Positions 10,611 to 20,333 of a DNA stretch of 64,000 nucleotides are shown one piece after another. The notes beneath the pieces are model-generated. The model searched no databases. It saw only the letters and a program-made list of their open reading frames with translations, and had not been told where the DNA came from. This DNA comes from Glebionis coronaria (lineage: Eukaryota > Streptophyta > Magnoliopsida > Asterales > Asteraceae): positions 500,994,292 to 501,058,291 of the forward strand of contig CM046882.1 in assembly GCA_025667525.1 (NCBI GenBank). Reading direction: 5' to 3'. A program made the translations under genes and the position numbers. The number at the start of each line of letters is the position of its first letter. The stretch's first letter is position 1.

Positions 10611-10786
10611 CATATCTTCTCCGCACAGCTGACAACCACCTTGCTCAACTCTTCATCAGCAACGGAAACTTGATTTTCAAGGTTGGTTTGAGCCTGTGTC
10701 AATTCCTTCTTCAGTGCGTCACGCTCCTGGGCAATGCTGAATGATTGCACGGTCACCGCCTTAGTCGCAGCCTCAGCCGCAGACAC

Positions 10787-10884
10787 CTGCGTATGAAATC
10801 TGGAGTTACCACAAGTATACATACTTTTTGGGTTACATGCATACACGAAGTAGGCGTGTATGTACAGTATTTCTAAAAATTTAC
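10787..10884 (-). other. Intron 3 of antisense gene
   Basis: 98 bp, donor GTAAATTTTT after ...SNEK, acceptor CATACGCAG before GTGTCTGCG (VSAAEAATK). Joining keeps the coiled-coil reading frame, while reading through gives an immediate stop. Confidence 0.75.
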
Positions 10885-11415
10885 CTTCTCGTTTGATGCG
10901 GCTACGAGGGCTTCCAACTCAGCAATACGCCTCTCTCTGGTATCGGCGTGAAGTGCCTGCTCCTTCACCGTCGCCTCGGCGGTCAGTAATGCCGCCTGCA
11001 AGGATGCGATGGTCTTGTCGTTCTTCACGACCATTGCCTCGCGGCGGGCTATCCTTTTGTCGGCACGGCTCACATTAGTGAGGGCCTTGATCAGACGGCG
11101 TCTTAACGCAGCACCCACCGTCACCTGATGTGCGGATGATACATCAAACTGTTCAATCAAGGCCTCATGGTCTAGTTCATCTAAATCCTGTGCGAGGGCA
11201 GTGGGGTGATGTGTTCGATGAATTCCGAACACTCTGATTCAGCCTCCATCCGTGTCAAGCTTGATAGGTTCCATGCTAAGCGCAAGCTCTCTTCTGGCCC
11301 CTCGGGGCACGGTTCCTTGGCACGTGCGGTGACAGGTGAGGGGGGATTGTTAGTAGCCGCGGGGGATGGATTTCTCCCCACTTCTTCTCCTTGAGCTGCG
11401 ACTGCCGGATTCACC

Positions 11416-11490
11416 CTGTCGTTCAAAAAATTAGTCTATATATATATATATCATACGAAGATACAAATCATAATCATGAGGGGTACTTAC
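11416..11490 (-). other. Intron 2 of antisense gene
   Basis: 75 bp with consensus donor GTAAGTACCC and acceptor GAACGACAG. Splicing joins ...PTIGTS to VNPAVAAQGEE in frame. It contains a short TA repeat. Confidence 0.8.
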
Positions 11491-12019
11491 GAGGTGCCAA
11501 TAGTAGGGTCTGGGCCGGTAGGAGCTACGGCGCTCACAGGGGCGACTCGTAGAACTGGCCCTTCCATGGCCGGGGTGGGGTCGGCTTGACCAGTCATGGT
11601 GCTGCTTCCTTCATGATATTGTGGATGGTCTTTCCGCAACTTCTTGGGAGGAGCATTTGCAACTCCGGCATCTTCCCCAGCCTTCTTCGCCACACGCCTG
11701 GTTGTTTTTCTCTTTTTTGAAGTAAGTGTGGTGGATCCGGAAGCTTGCGTAGTGTCTTCATTAGGATCGCGCTCTTCCTCCTGGTTGATGGTGCCTCCCT
11801 CCAGTAATGGGTCGTCGCCATCTTCGTTATGAAAGTCCAATGGGGACTTCTCGATAACAGGCTCTTCTTCGTCCGACCTGGGCTCGGTTGTCTCTTCCAG
11901 CGGAATCGTACGGTCAGCTAAAGCTTCTAGCAAGGGGAGCTCATTCGGCTTTAACGGCCGGAATCCCTCCGCCACCTTCATGGGGTCGCCTTGACGAAGT
12001 AGTCCGTGAAGGTTCATCT

Positions 12020-12103
12020 CTGCAAATGATTGTAGAAGTATATGGGTTAGTAACATTTTACACAAATGTGATAGATCAAATTTACAAGATATATATGACC
12101 TAC
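12020..12103 (-). other. Intron 1 of antisense gene (in-frame, no stop)
   Basis: 84 bp, donor GTAGGTCATA, acceptor ATCATTTGCAG; phase 1, joining ...TEQGE to EMNLHGLLRQG. The length is a multiple of three and has no stop, so retention would add 28 residues and still be translatable. This could be a regulated or neutral retained intron. Confidence 0.65.
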
Positions 12104-12950
12104 CCTCGCCCTGTTCCGTTAAGAAGCACGGATATAAGTCATCCCTCCCAAAGTAACGGCGGCTTATCCCTACTAAGCACAGAAAGTGCTCCGGCAACCG
12201 TCTATGAAATTCCGTGCGATGGGTATCTAGTATTTTCAGGTCCCGGCTACTATAATCTTTGGATTTGGGCGGATAGTCTTTTGGGGCTTTGGTTTTAAGT
12301 ACGAAGGGGGTGGGGAATACTTTCTCATCTACAAAGAAGTAATGGTCGTACCAATTCTTCAGGGAGTCAAGGGGTTTCCTATATGTCATCGGGGCATTCC
12401 CGGGTCGTTTCTTGAACGACAACCACCCGTTCACTAATTGGGGAAAGTAGAAAGCCCTAAAAAGGTTCACGGTGGGGGTTACCCTGCAGGTATGGCATGT
12501 AATCTCAAACTGGTTGATTTTACACGCCCCTATACAGTGGAGCTGGGTGATATGAAAGTCATAATACAAAATAAGGTCTACTAAGAATTTAGACAATGGA
12601 ATACGGTAGTTGGCTGAGTCAAACAGGCGTGTGTATATGCCTATTTTCCCCGCCGGTGCATCCGTAATAGCTTTACCATCACCCGGATAGGTGGGGTGTA
12701 CGCTTTCGGGCACATAATACTTCGACAGGAAGTCGAGGTATTTCTCCGCCGACATCACATTCAGGACGTCCGTGATGAGGGGGTTATCCTTGACCATATT
12801 TTATGAAAAGGTTTTTAAAGGCGTGGTAATCTAACCTGCGGTGACGGATATCCGTGGAAAAGAAGGCAAAAATTTTGGAGAGAAAAGCTTGAAGTTAACA
12901 ATGGCGGAAGAATGAGTGAGTTGTGTGTGTAACATACATGCATACTCACT

Positions 12951-13003
12951 CTTATATAGGGTGGCCTCGGTTTCCGAGGTGCCGTGGATCTTTGACACGT
13001 GTC
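12951..13003 (-). promoter_or_regulatory. Candidate promoter of antisense gene (TATA + G-box)
   Basis: On the minus strand CTATATAAG (12951-12959) lies about 155 bp upstream of the antisense ATG at 12797, and a perfect palindromic G-box, GACACGTGTC (12994-13003), about 35 bp further up. Spacing and order fit a plant RNA polymerase II promoter inside the element and independent of the LTR. Confidence 0.6.
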
Positions 13004-13009
13004 AGTCAC

Positions 13010-13409
13010 ATTCCCTATCCAATGGATAGGGTTTCTGACATTTCTGCAACGTCAGTAGGGGACCCACGGGTCACTTCTTAAACAGTTTCGCGTGGCTCAA
13101 GGGTGGTCAGTAATCATGCACTTTTTGCAGACATGCGACTGGATTATTGAATATCATTAATGCGACTGGATTCTTGTCGGGTTATGCGGCTCTTACGTAA
13201 GACCGTATTAAATGTTGCATTTAATTTGTCTCGGCCATTATGTACGGCTGAGGTAGTATTCATTAAAGTATATTCCTACGACCGGTTGCCACGTGCGGCC
13301 GGAACAAATTTTCTAGTGTCATTTCCTAGGTCTTTCTTGATATGTCTGGAGAGCAGCTTGATAGTCTAGAGGTTACGCCTACGGCTGTAACAACTAGACT
13401 GGGGGTACA
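13010..13409 (+). other. Tat 3' untranslated region with polypurine tract
   Basis: About 400 bp with no convincing ORF between the antisense promoter and the 3' LTR. The purine run ctgggggtacag at 13399-13410 directly before the LTR is the likely polypurine tract for plus-strand priming. Confidence 0.55.
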
Positions 13410-13980
13410 GGATGACGTATAGTCCCCAACCGGGTCATGAGCCCGGCTCACGGGTACTACCCGTATCCGGCCCATCACAGATGGGTGGATAAATGTCATT
13501 CAGGTTTATGGGTTTGAGTGAACAGTACCCGCACATGTGTGCGGCCCACGGCCCAAGGCGGCCGACATAAGATCAGACAGAATCATATTCTGTCTGGAAT
13601 ATCTTTATCCCAATAAGAGAGGATATTCACTACCAAGATTAGAAGATAACAATCATTCTAAGATCTGGTGATTATCTCTTCCTTAGGGCCGAAGCATCAG
13701 TGAAAGCCCACTAGGGTTTCACTGCCTATAAAAGGAACCTCCAAGGGTTCCACAAAGGTATTACGACTTGTACTCTAAACTCATATAAACCTTAAACCGA
13801 TTACTTACTCTCACGCCGGAGTCTAATCGTGGGAAACATTCCCACGGTAAGCCTAACGCGTGCTGTTTAGTGTGCAGGATCCCAACCAAACGATTCACTT
13901 GGTGCAGGAGCCGGAGCCCAGCCAACCCGAATTAAGCCTAATTCGGGTCTAGCGAGGATCAACCAACTTTTGCATCAACA
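13410..13980 (+). repeat. 3' LTR of Tat element
   Basis: 571 bp, colinear with 3041-3611 without gaps. Differences are only at the first base (G instead of T) and two internal transitions. The terminal change means this LTR begins GG, not TG. It ends GCATCAACA, followed by the target duplication gtttg (13981-13985). Confidence 0.95.
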
Positions 13981-13985
13981 GTTTG

Positions 13986-15167
13986 GGTATTGGTTATAAA
14001 GTGGAAAACCTTGAGGATTGAAACCTTGGTTTGGAAAGCCTTGATTTTGCATTTGGTAATTTCCCTGATTTGCATTTAAGCCCCACACATTGGCATTACC
14101 TTGAAAACTAACTCTTGGCGGCCCTTGGTTGTTTTGGTTAGGTTGTGGTGGTCTTTGTTGAAAACCGGGTGGAGCCAAGTAATTTGTCGAGTTGTAAGAC
14201 AAGTGATTAACATCGACATTAGGCTTGAAATAAACTCTCTCGGTGTTGTTGTAAGCATACACTTATCCGTGAGATTGATCAAAAGCTTTGTCACAATTAG
14301 CATAAGAGTGTGGCCCACCACAAGTTTCACAAGTTATATTAATAGCATTGTTGTTTTTGGCATTGTTAACAGCTTGTAAAGCAAGTGCTTCAACAACCGT
14401 AGTAAGCTTATCAAGTCTCCTTTCGGTGTCACTAGTGCTAGCACTAGCCACATTAGCCTGAACACTTTTGGTTTGCGCTTTAGATTTATTCTCAATAATA
14501 TCCCATGCGGCATTAGAAGACTTAACCAAAATATTACCCCCTGAGGCACTATTTAGTGAATCTTGGTCATTCATGCTTAAACCATTGTAAAAAGTATTAA
14601 TTTGATGCACTTTTGTAAAACCATGTTGTGGACACTTTCATAAAAGTTCCTTAAAACGTCCCAAGATTCACTAAATGTCTCGCCGTACTTTTGTTCAAAG
14701 TTAATGATTTCATTATGCAATGCGGTAGTACGTGAGGGTGGGAAAAAGTAGTTGATGAATTTGGTCTCTAAATCTGACCACGTAACAATACTTTGTGGCG
14801 GTTCCTTATCAAGCCAATGTCGGGCTTGTCCCTCTAAGGAGAAAGGAAAAAGTTGCAAGCGAATTACCTCTTGTGAAACCCCATTAAACTTGACCGTATT
14901 AGTGAGTTGAAGAAACCTTTTGATATGGTCATGAGGATCATCAAGTGTACGCCCCAAGAATGGTTGAGCAGAGATCATTTGAATGAAGCCAGATTTGAGC
15001 TCAAAGTTGTTGGCTCCAATCTCAGGTATGACAATAGCATCGGTGTTGCCCTCTACGTGTGATTGCAAAAGCTCGATCATTGGTCGATTGTCCATGGTGA
15101 TAATAGGTTGAGTTTCGACTTTTGATGGAGTTGCTTTCTTCTTACGAGCACGGGTACGCATACACAC
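13986..15167 (-). pseudogene. Athila gag
   Basis: Start at 15167 (MCMRTRARKKKATPSK). Residues 40-180 form the Athila gag core: PMIELLQSHVEGN, FLGRTLDDPHDHIKRFLQLTNTVK, QLFPFSLEGQARHWLDKEPP, WSDLETKFINYFFPPSRT and LHNEIINFEQKYGETFSESWD. A frameshift at about 14620-14660 moves the frame to the part with LSMNDQDSLNSASGG and a CCHC zinc knuckle (CETCGGPHSYANC) near 14300-14340. A TAA at 14263-14265 interrupts SHG-stop-VYAYNNTERV, then a Q/N/P-rich tail runs to the Tat insertion at 13985. It continues at 3035 on the other side. Gag would package element RNA; this copy is not translatable as one protein. Confidence 0.85.
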
Positions 15168-15360
15168 CTACAAAAGAAAAAGAAAGATAGACAAGAAATA
15201 TTTTTGGTTTTTTATGTTTTTACTTTTTTGGATTTTTGAAATTTTTTTTTTAATTTTTATGGGTTTTTGAAAATTTAAGCAAGAAAAATAACGTTCAAAA
15301 ATGAACGGATCCCAAAATCCAACGCGTCTCTCACTAAAAACCGTTAATCTTAATGAAAAG
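15168..15360 (-). other. Athila 5' leader
   Basis: About 190 bp between the primer-binding site and the gag ATG, very T-rich on the plus strand (15200-15260). No ORF. Confidence 0.6.
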
Positions 15361-15377
15361 AGCCGGCAGTGGCGCCA
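15361..15377 (-). other. Primer-binding site of Athila element
   Basis: On the minus strand TGGCGCCACTGCCGGCT, close to the Athila-type primer site. It marks the 5' LTR boundary to its right at about 15378-15385. Confidence 0.75.
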
Positions 15378-15379
15378 CT

Positions 15380-17076
15380 TAATAACTAGCTTTTACTTAG
15401 TTATAAAAGTTCGTTGATTCTAGTCTTTTCGAATTGATTACCGGTTAACAGTGTGACTCAGTCGTTCTTGGTGGAATATAAAGGAAAAAGGTTATCTATT
15501 TTAAAATAAAGTAAATATAATTGAAAATGTAAAAACAAATGTAAATGTCGTTAAGTAAAAGTGGAAGTTTGAAATTTAGAACTAAAAATTAATACTTAAA
15601 AAATAAATGAAGAAAAATTAAAATCTTTAAAAAGTAAATTATGAAAACTTAATAAAATGTAAACTTAAAAATAATTCAAGTTAAGACAATTAAAATAACA
15701 CTAAGCAAAATGGCGGGAAAGATTAAGTTGACAATTAAAAGTAAAACTAGAAAATAAAAACTAGGACTCCATCGGAATGCCTGGTCGGAATGCATTCGTC
15801 GGAATGTCCAATCGGAATCCCAAAAGGAATCACTGTCGGAATGTAAGAAAACGAAAACAATCAGAATGTTGCAACTAAAAGCTATCGGAATATCAAATAA
15901 ATACCATGGTCGGAATATGCATCGTAATCCTTATCGGAATGCTTCCGTCGGAATAAACTAAAACAAACCTATCGGAATCCAAATCGGAATCCTGGTCGGA
16001 ATCCAGAAACCCTTTTCCGATCCAGTGATCGGAATACTGTTCGGAAGACCCCTTAGTCGGAATGCTGATCAGAAAGGGGAAACCCTTTTCCGATGGAGAG
16101 AAATTCGTAATAAGCAATCAAATAAGCTACTTTTCAATAAGCTAAAACCAAAATTTTACCAAACTATAATTAAACAAACTAAATGACAACGAATAAAACT
16201 TACAAAACTCTAAATAAGCGACTTTTTAAATCAAACTTTAAAAATACAAAATCTTTAATAGGACCTTAAAACAAATAAGCTAAATACAAAATAAGCCAAT
16301 AAGCATGTCAAGCTCAAAGCTCAATTCGTATTAAAACTTATAGATGAATAAAAAGATAAACTTTTTAATCACATGAACACCAAGATGAAATAAATAAAAG
16401 ATTGTCACTAATCAAAGATAAACAAAATAAGAAAAGTAGAAGAAGATGATTAAAAACCTGAATTTAAAAGATTAAAGATCAAAGATTTGACACAAGATTA
16501 AAGAGAAAGCTTGAAAAACATTAAGAAAAACTAGAGATAGAAAGTATATTAATCTACTCCTACTCACCTTACAATAATAAAACTAAAAACTACTAGTAGC
16601 TAACCTCCTCCTAATGACACATTATTAGGGTATTTATAGGAGGAGTACATTTGATGATGCTTTCTTCCTTCTTTCTTCTTGTCTCGACTCGATTTAAATT
16701 CTTTGTCTTTCTCAACGTCGTCTCGGGATTTGTCGATATAAATTGAACTTATCTTATAATTTCTTCAATAATTAGACTTGAGTTCTTCGAATTCATTAAA
16801 CTTCCGTCTTTAGACTTTTTCTTCGATAAATCTTCAGAATAGGCCTTGGACTTCCGTTCTTTTTGCACTCTTGATCTTTTGACTTCGTCTTTTGTCTTTT
16901 TCTTCGATAAAAGCCCGTGAAAGCCCATGTTTTCTTCCCTTTTCACATTTTGATCCTAAATCACAACAAAAACACAAACCACGCATAATTCCAACATTTA
17001 CGACATAAAATACACGTTTTGGCTTGGTTATTATTATAGTTAAGTGGTAAAAGGATGGGTGTTTTCACACCTATCA
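15380..17076 (-). repeat. 5' LTR of Athila element
   Basis: About 1.7 kb, the usual size for Athila LTRs. It starts (minus strand) TGATAGGTGTG at 17076; the inner end near 15380 is uncertain because no clear CA is visible next to the primer site. It includes a TATA box (TATAAATA on the minus strand, 16631-16638) and the TCGGAAT array at 15772-16063. Short ORFs at 15893-16117 and 16749-16946 are not credible genes. Confidence 0.75.
15772..16063. repeat. Degenerate ~12-bp array of TCGGAAT in Athila LTR
   Basis: Fourteen perfect copies of TCGGAAT (starts 15772, 15785, 15799, 15812, 15836, 15885, 15910, 15934, 15948, 15972, 15984, 15996, 16029, 16057) plus several one-mismatch copies. Most spacings are 12-14 or 24-25 bp, i.e. 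multiples of about 12. Confidence 0.85.
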
Positions 17077-17523
17077 AGGTTGCATAACATAAACTTCTTC
17101 ATCAATGGTGCCATATAAAAAGGCACTCTTAACATCCATTTGGTATACTGTAAAGTCCATGAAGGAAGCATAAGCCAGAAACAATCTAATGGCTTCAATC
17201 ATGGCTACTGGAGCAAAGACTTCCTCATAATCAATACCTTTTTCATGAGTATATCCTTGTGCCACCAATCTTGCTTTGTTTCTGACTACAATACCCCTCT
17301 CATCCTTTTTGTTCCTGAGCACCCACTTTGTCCCAATAGGCCTTGCCCATTTTGGACAATCTACCAGAATCCACACTTCTTGGATGTCAAACTGTAAGAG
17401 TTCTTCTTGCATAGCTTCAACCCAACTTGGATCATTAAGAGCCTGAAAGATCTTCTTTGGCTCTTCTTGTGACAAAAAGGCAGTAAACAGACAACATTGC
17501 ATATTATCATGGTTAAACTTCAT
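17077..17523 (-). pseudogene. Copia-1 reverse transcriptase, N-terminal part
   Basis: Open segment with [69 protein letters not shown] and [19 protein letters not shown], the start of copia RT. The first catalytic Asp (MDVKSAFL) is present. The ORF is cut by the Athila LTR at 17076 straight after VYVMQP, so the second half of RT is missing here. Confidence 0.9.
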
Positions 17524-18389
17524 AGTGATGTTTGCAATGAAGATGTGTTCCTTTACTGAATACCTTTTTTGTCTGGGAGTTTCAAGATCACCTATGATTT
17601 GTGATTGGGGTGATCTTTATTGATTTTATAGGTAGGCTGCATGCTCATGATTACTTATGTTTCGTCCTCTTCCAAATCAGGTTTTATGTGACTATCTTGA
17701 TTGGGAAAGAACTCCTCAAAAGAGCTTCCAAATGATACTGCATGATTGAGGGATGGATGCTGATGAGCTGAATGCAGCTCTGAATAACTTGAACCTCCAT
17801 TCCTAATTATTCTGCTTCCACTGCTGGATATGAGTGGATCACCAGAGATAGGTAAAGATGAGGAAATGAGTGGGGATTCTCTTTCTTCATCATTAACATC
17901 ATTGACAGCTGGTTCTTTAATAGCAGGGGAAGCATATGGTCTAGAAGGGGAATCCAGGAATCCACTGCTTTCAGCCATTCTCCTGCTTTCAGAAGTTGAC
18001 TTAGCAGGGGAAGGGATTGACTGCTCCTTCCTTGGAGATGTATCATATTCTTCACCTATTTTTGTAGCAGCATCATCAATGGGAAACAGTGAGGGTACAG
18101 TCATGTACCTCATTGGTGGCTTTTCCACAGTAGTTGGTTCTTTTGTACCTGAAATGTTAGTATTCTGCAAAGCAACAAGCACATAACTCATGGATTTTGA
18201 AAGAACTTCAATGTCAAAGAACCAATCAGGATCTGTTTGTACATCTTTAGGCTTGTCTTCAAGAGAATATACATGGAGATTTTCTGTCACTTTGCTTGTC
18301 TTCTTGTTGAAGACCCTATATCCCTTGTTGTTTAATGAATAACCAATAAAGTACCCATCATCCTTTTTTCATTGAACTTGCCTAAATTG
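17524..18389 (-). pseudogene. Copia-1 integrase C-terminus and linker to RT
   Basis: Variable Ser/Pro/Glu-rich linker (open 17655-18290) beginning with VTENLHVYSLEDKP, preceded by the conserved end of integrase (GYFIGYSLNNKGYRVFNKKT, about 18300-18350) in other frames. It contains SIPSPAKS and ASPAIKEP, two of the recurrent SPA motifs of this element. Frameshifts or stops occur near 18350-18390 and again near 17600-17655, before [12 protein letters not shown] leads into RT. Confidence 0.75.
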
Positions 18390-18932
18390 TCAATTGTGTT
18401 CAGTGAACACATGACATCCAAATGGTCTAAAGAAGTCAATCAAAGGGGGTCTGCCATTGAACAACTGATAAGGGGTCTTGTTGTGTGCCTTAACCACCGA
18501 GGCCCTATTTTGAACATAACAAGCAATGGCTACAACCTCAGCCCAATATATAACTAGAAGCTTGGAATCAGATAGCATAGTCCTTGCAGCTTCAATAAGT
18601 GTCTTGTTTCTTCTTTCTGCAACTCCATTTTGTTGAGGTGTTCTTGCTATATTGTATTCCCTCTTTATTCCTTTGTTTGTGAGTAAAGTGTCCAGTTTCT
18701 TGTTTCTGAACTCACCACCATTGTCTGATCTCATGGTCACTACCCTCATACTTTTGGAAAGTTCAATCTGATTGATGAACCCTATGAGAACATCTGCTGT
18801 GTCACTCTTTTCAAACAGAAAGAATGTCCATGTGAACCTTGAAAAATCATCAGTAATCACCAGGCAGTACCATTTCTTCATATTGCTTGCCACATAAGTG
18901 GGACCAAATAGATCCATGTGCAGTAATTCCAA
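18390..18932 (-). pseudogene. Copia-1 integrase catalytic core
   Basis: Complete rve core of a copia integrase: first Asp in LLHMDLFGPT, then CLVITDDFSRFTWTFFL, second Asp in MRSDNGGEFRNK, and the Glu region IARTPQQNGVAERRNKTLIEAAR. DDE residues are present. It is separated from the zinc domain by a frameshift in an A-rich run near 18960 and ends in a frameshift at about 18390 (FGCHVF). It would insert element cDNA if intact; here it is a relic. Confidence 0.88.
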
Positions 18933-18939
18933 TGGCTTG

Positions 18940-19748
18940 GTAGTGGACAGGCTTGTTTTTTACTTGCAAGAGGCTCCCGTTGCTTCCCTTTCAGGCAAGC
19001 AGCACAAGTATGATCATTGGCAAAGGACTTGGAAGGAAGACCATGAACCAAATTATACTTGACCAGTATGTTCATGTTCTTGAAGTTGAGATGACCAAGT
19101 CTTCTATGCCATTTCTTGCATTCATGAACTGAAGCTTTGGCAATGAAACATGTTTCATTGTCTTGAAGAGAGATGTCCTTGAGATCAATTGTGTACATAT
19201 TCTTTTGTCTTGGTGTTCTGAGCATAATAGGAGTGTTTGGTGGTAAAACAAACTCCTTCCCCAACACAAGACATTCCGTATCTATAAATAGGACAAAGTT
19301 CTTGTTATCAGTCATCTGGAACACACTGAAGAGATTGTACTTAAGCTCTTTCACCAAGTAGACATTATCAAATGCCATTCCATTGGTGACAATAGTTCCT
19401 TTTCCTGTGATTGTTCCATGCCCATCTACAAAAGAAACACCATCATTGTCATGCAGGGGAACAAAGTTAGACATATAGGATTTATGTCCAGTCATGCTCC
19501 TTGAGCATCCATTATCCCAATAGGCTTTATCATTCATGGTCTGCTTTGTCACCTGCAAAAAGAAAAACAATTTAGTGTCCCAAGCCATTACAGACTTGGG
19601 TCTACCTCGTGTATCAATGTAAGATAACTTGTCAAAGACTAGAGATACACCATTGGATTGAGTACCCCTTTTGGGTACCCAAACCCAACGAGCTGAGGCT
19701 TTCACAGCTTTTCCCCATCTTCCCATGTTTCTAGAGGGAAATATTTTG
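18940..19748 (-). pseudogene. Copia-1 protease and integrase zinc domain
   Basis: Copia protease with motif YWDNGCSRSMTGHKSYM (about 19455-19530); the catalytic D-S-G triad reads D-N-G, a substitution expected to harm catalysis. It continues with GHGTITGKGTI and NLFSVFQM, then the GAG-pre-integrase HHCC zinc domain (WHRRLGHLNFKNMNIL ... CAACLKGKQ, about 18960-19120). Upstream reading MGRWGKAVKASARWVW passes into element C at 19754. Codons upstream of 19749 belong to the C LTR and not to Copia-1. Confidence 0.85.
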
Positions 19749-19753
19749 CTAGC
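19749..19753. repeat. Target-site duplication of C, left copy (ctagc)
   Basis: ctagc directly before LTR 19754 and again at 22889-22893 directly after LTR 22888. Confidence 0.93.
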
Positions 19754-20333
19754 TGTGGAAACCTTGGTTTCCGGATCTTTTAAGCAACTAGGAATGATCA
19801 TTGTTCATATGATTATACAATCAAAGCGGAATTAGAACAACAACCATTAACAAGGTGTTTAAGGCACAAGAACATGAATTAAAACAAATGGATTGCTAAT
19901 TATATTGATAATCAACAACCACTAGACGTGTATACATTGAATCCCACGTCTAGTCGACACACACTTTAGGTTTACATTGTGAATGAATAATATGAATAAA
20001 ACATATGACCCTTGGTTCCTTTTATAGTGTAAGGATTAGGGTTTACAAGAGATAATGATGAATAAACAAGTAAATCTTCTATTTAAATAAACTTATGCAG
20101 AATATCTTTTGCATGTTTATCTAAATAGAAGCTTCCATAAGCTTCTTTGTCTACGTTTTGTCAATGCTTGAATTGCATGTGACAATGCTTGAATTACTCT
20201 TGACAATGCTTGATTCCATCAACGCCTAAATTGTACATGTCAACGCCTGGAATGCTCTTGTCAACGCCTAGACAAATACCTTCATGTTTTCTTCGTTTTT
20301 GAGTTTCTGCCACATCAACTTTTTGACCCAACA
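19754..20333 (-). repeat. 3' LTR of C
   Basis: 580 bp; on the minus strand begins TGTTGGGTC and ends GGTTTCCACA. It has a TATA box (TATAAAAG, minus strand, plus coordinates 20019-20026), a hairpin-forming repeat ACTAGACGTG/CACGTCTAGT (19921-19930 and 19945-19954) and a minisatellite at 20157-20275. Confidence 0.92.
20157..20275. repeat. ~21-bp minisatellite in C LTR
   Basis: Imperfect tandem units of about 21 bp: three of the tgNcaatgcttgaattNcNt type followed by three of the NtcaacgcctNNaNtgNNcN type. It is repeated in the other LTR at about 22712-22830. Confidence 0.75.

Larger units (their letters stand above)
10065..12797 (-). pseudogene. Antisense gene of the Tat element (PF04195-like, four exons, frameshifted)
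   Basis: Four-exon gene on the strand opposite pol, starting ATG at 12797 (MVKDNPLITDV). Exon 1 encodes a region matching the family 'putative gypsy type transposon' (KIGIYTRLFDSANYRIPLS, LILYYDFHITQLHCIGACK, RAFYFPQLVNGWLSFKKR). Exon 2 is acidic then basic (KKRKTTRRVAKKAG). The last two exons are coiled-coil-like (IASLQAALLTAEATVKEQ, QERDALKKELTQAQTNLENQ) with an alpha-helical C-terminus ending at 10065. Exons by GT-AG signals: 12797-12104, 12019-11491, 11415-10885, 10786-10065; frames join across all three introns. Two single-base-type frameshifts break it: near 11200 and in a G7/C7 run at 10604-10610. Such antisense ORFs are known from Tat elements; their function is not established. Confidence 0.8.
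3041..13980 (+). mobile_element. Tat-type Ty3/gypsy LTR retrotransposon with antisense gene, 10,940 bp
   Basis: Complete element with 571-bp LTRs (3041-3611 and 13410-13980) and target duplication gtttg. Its primer site is TGGCGCCATCCGTGGGAC. The plus-strand polyprotein has the order gag, protease, RT, RNase H, second RNase H, integrase. Downstream is a spliced antisense gene related to the 'putative gypsy type transposon' domain (PF04195), a hallmark of several Tat lineages. The LTRs differ at three positions, so insertion is recent. Even so, gag-pol carries a stop (7113-7115) and a frameshift (G tract 8534-8552), and the antisense gene carries two frameshifts, so this copy should not be autonomous. 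Confidence 0.93.
1..17076 (-). mobile_element. Athila-like Ty3/gypsy retrotransposon, minus strand, left end outside window
   Basis: Read on the minus strand the element runs from its 5' LTR start at 17076 through a primer-binding site (15361-15377), gag, a proline-rich linker, protease and an acidic C-terminal extension towards base 1. It is interrupted at 3041-13980 by the Tat-type element. The LTR begins TGATAGGTGTG, and the primer site TGGCGCCACTGCCGGCT is of the type used by Athila/Tat elements. The 3' LTR is not seen and must lie left of base 1. The element interrupts the reverse transcriptase of Copia-1; the 5 bases beside it, aggtt at 17077-17081, should be one copy of its target duplication. 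No RT, RNase H or integrase appears in the 3 kb downstream of protease. Confidence 0.85.

Noticed and set aside
13160..13369. 69-codon plus-strand ORF upstream of the Tat 3' LTR
   Set aside because: No motif, no expected gene at this place, and no start context; probably chance in the 3' untranslated region.
16749..16946. Lys/Ser-rich ORF in the Athila LTR
   Set aside because: Low-complexity sequence within an LTR, no homologue recognised, not a typical LTR-encoded gene.
18878..19801. Taking the full 307-codon ORF as one gene
   Set aside because: Its first 18 codons come from the LTR of C and its end is a frameshifted read; only the middle is Copia-1 protease/zinc domain.
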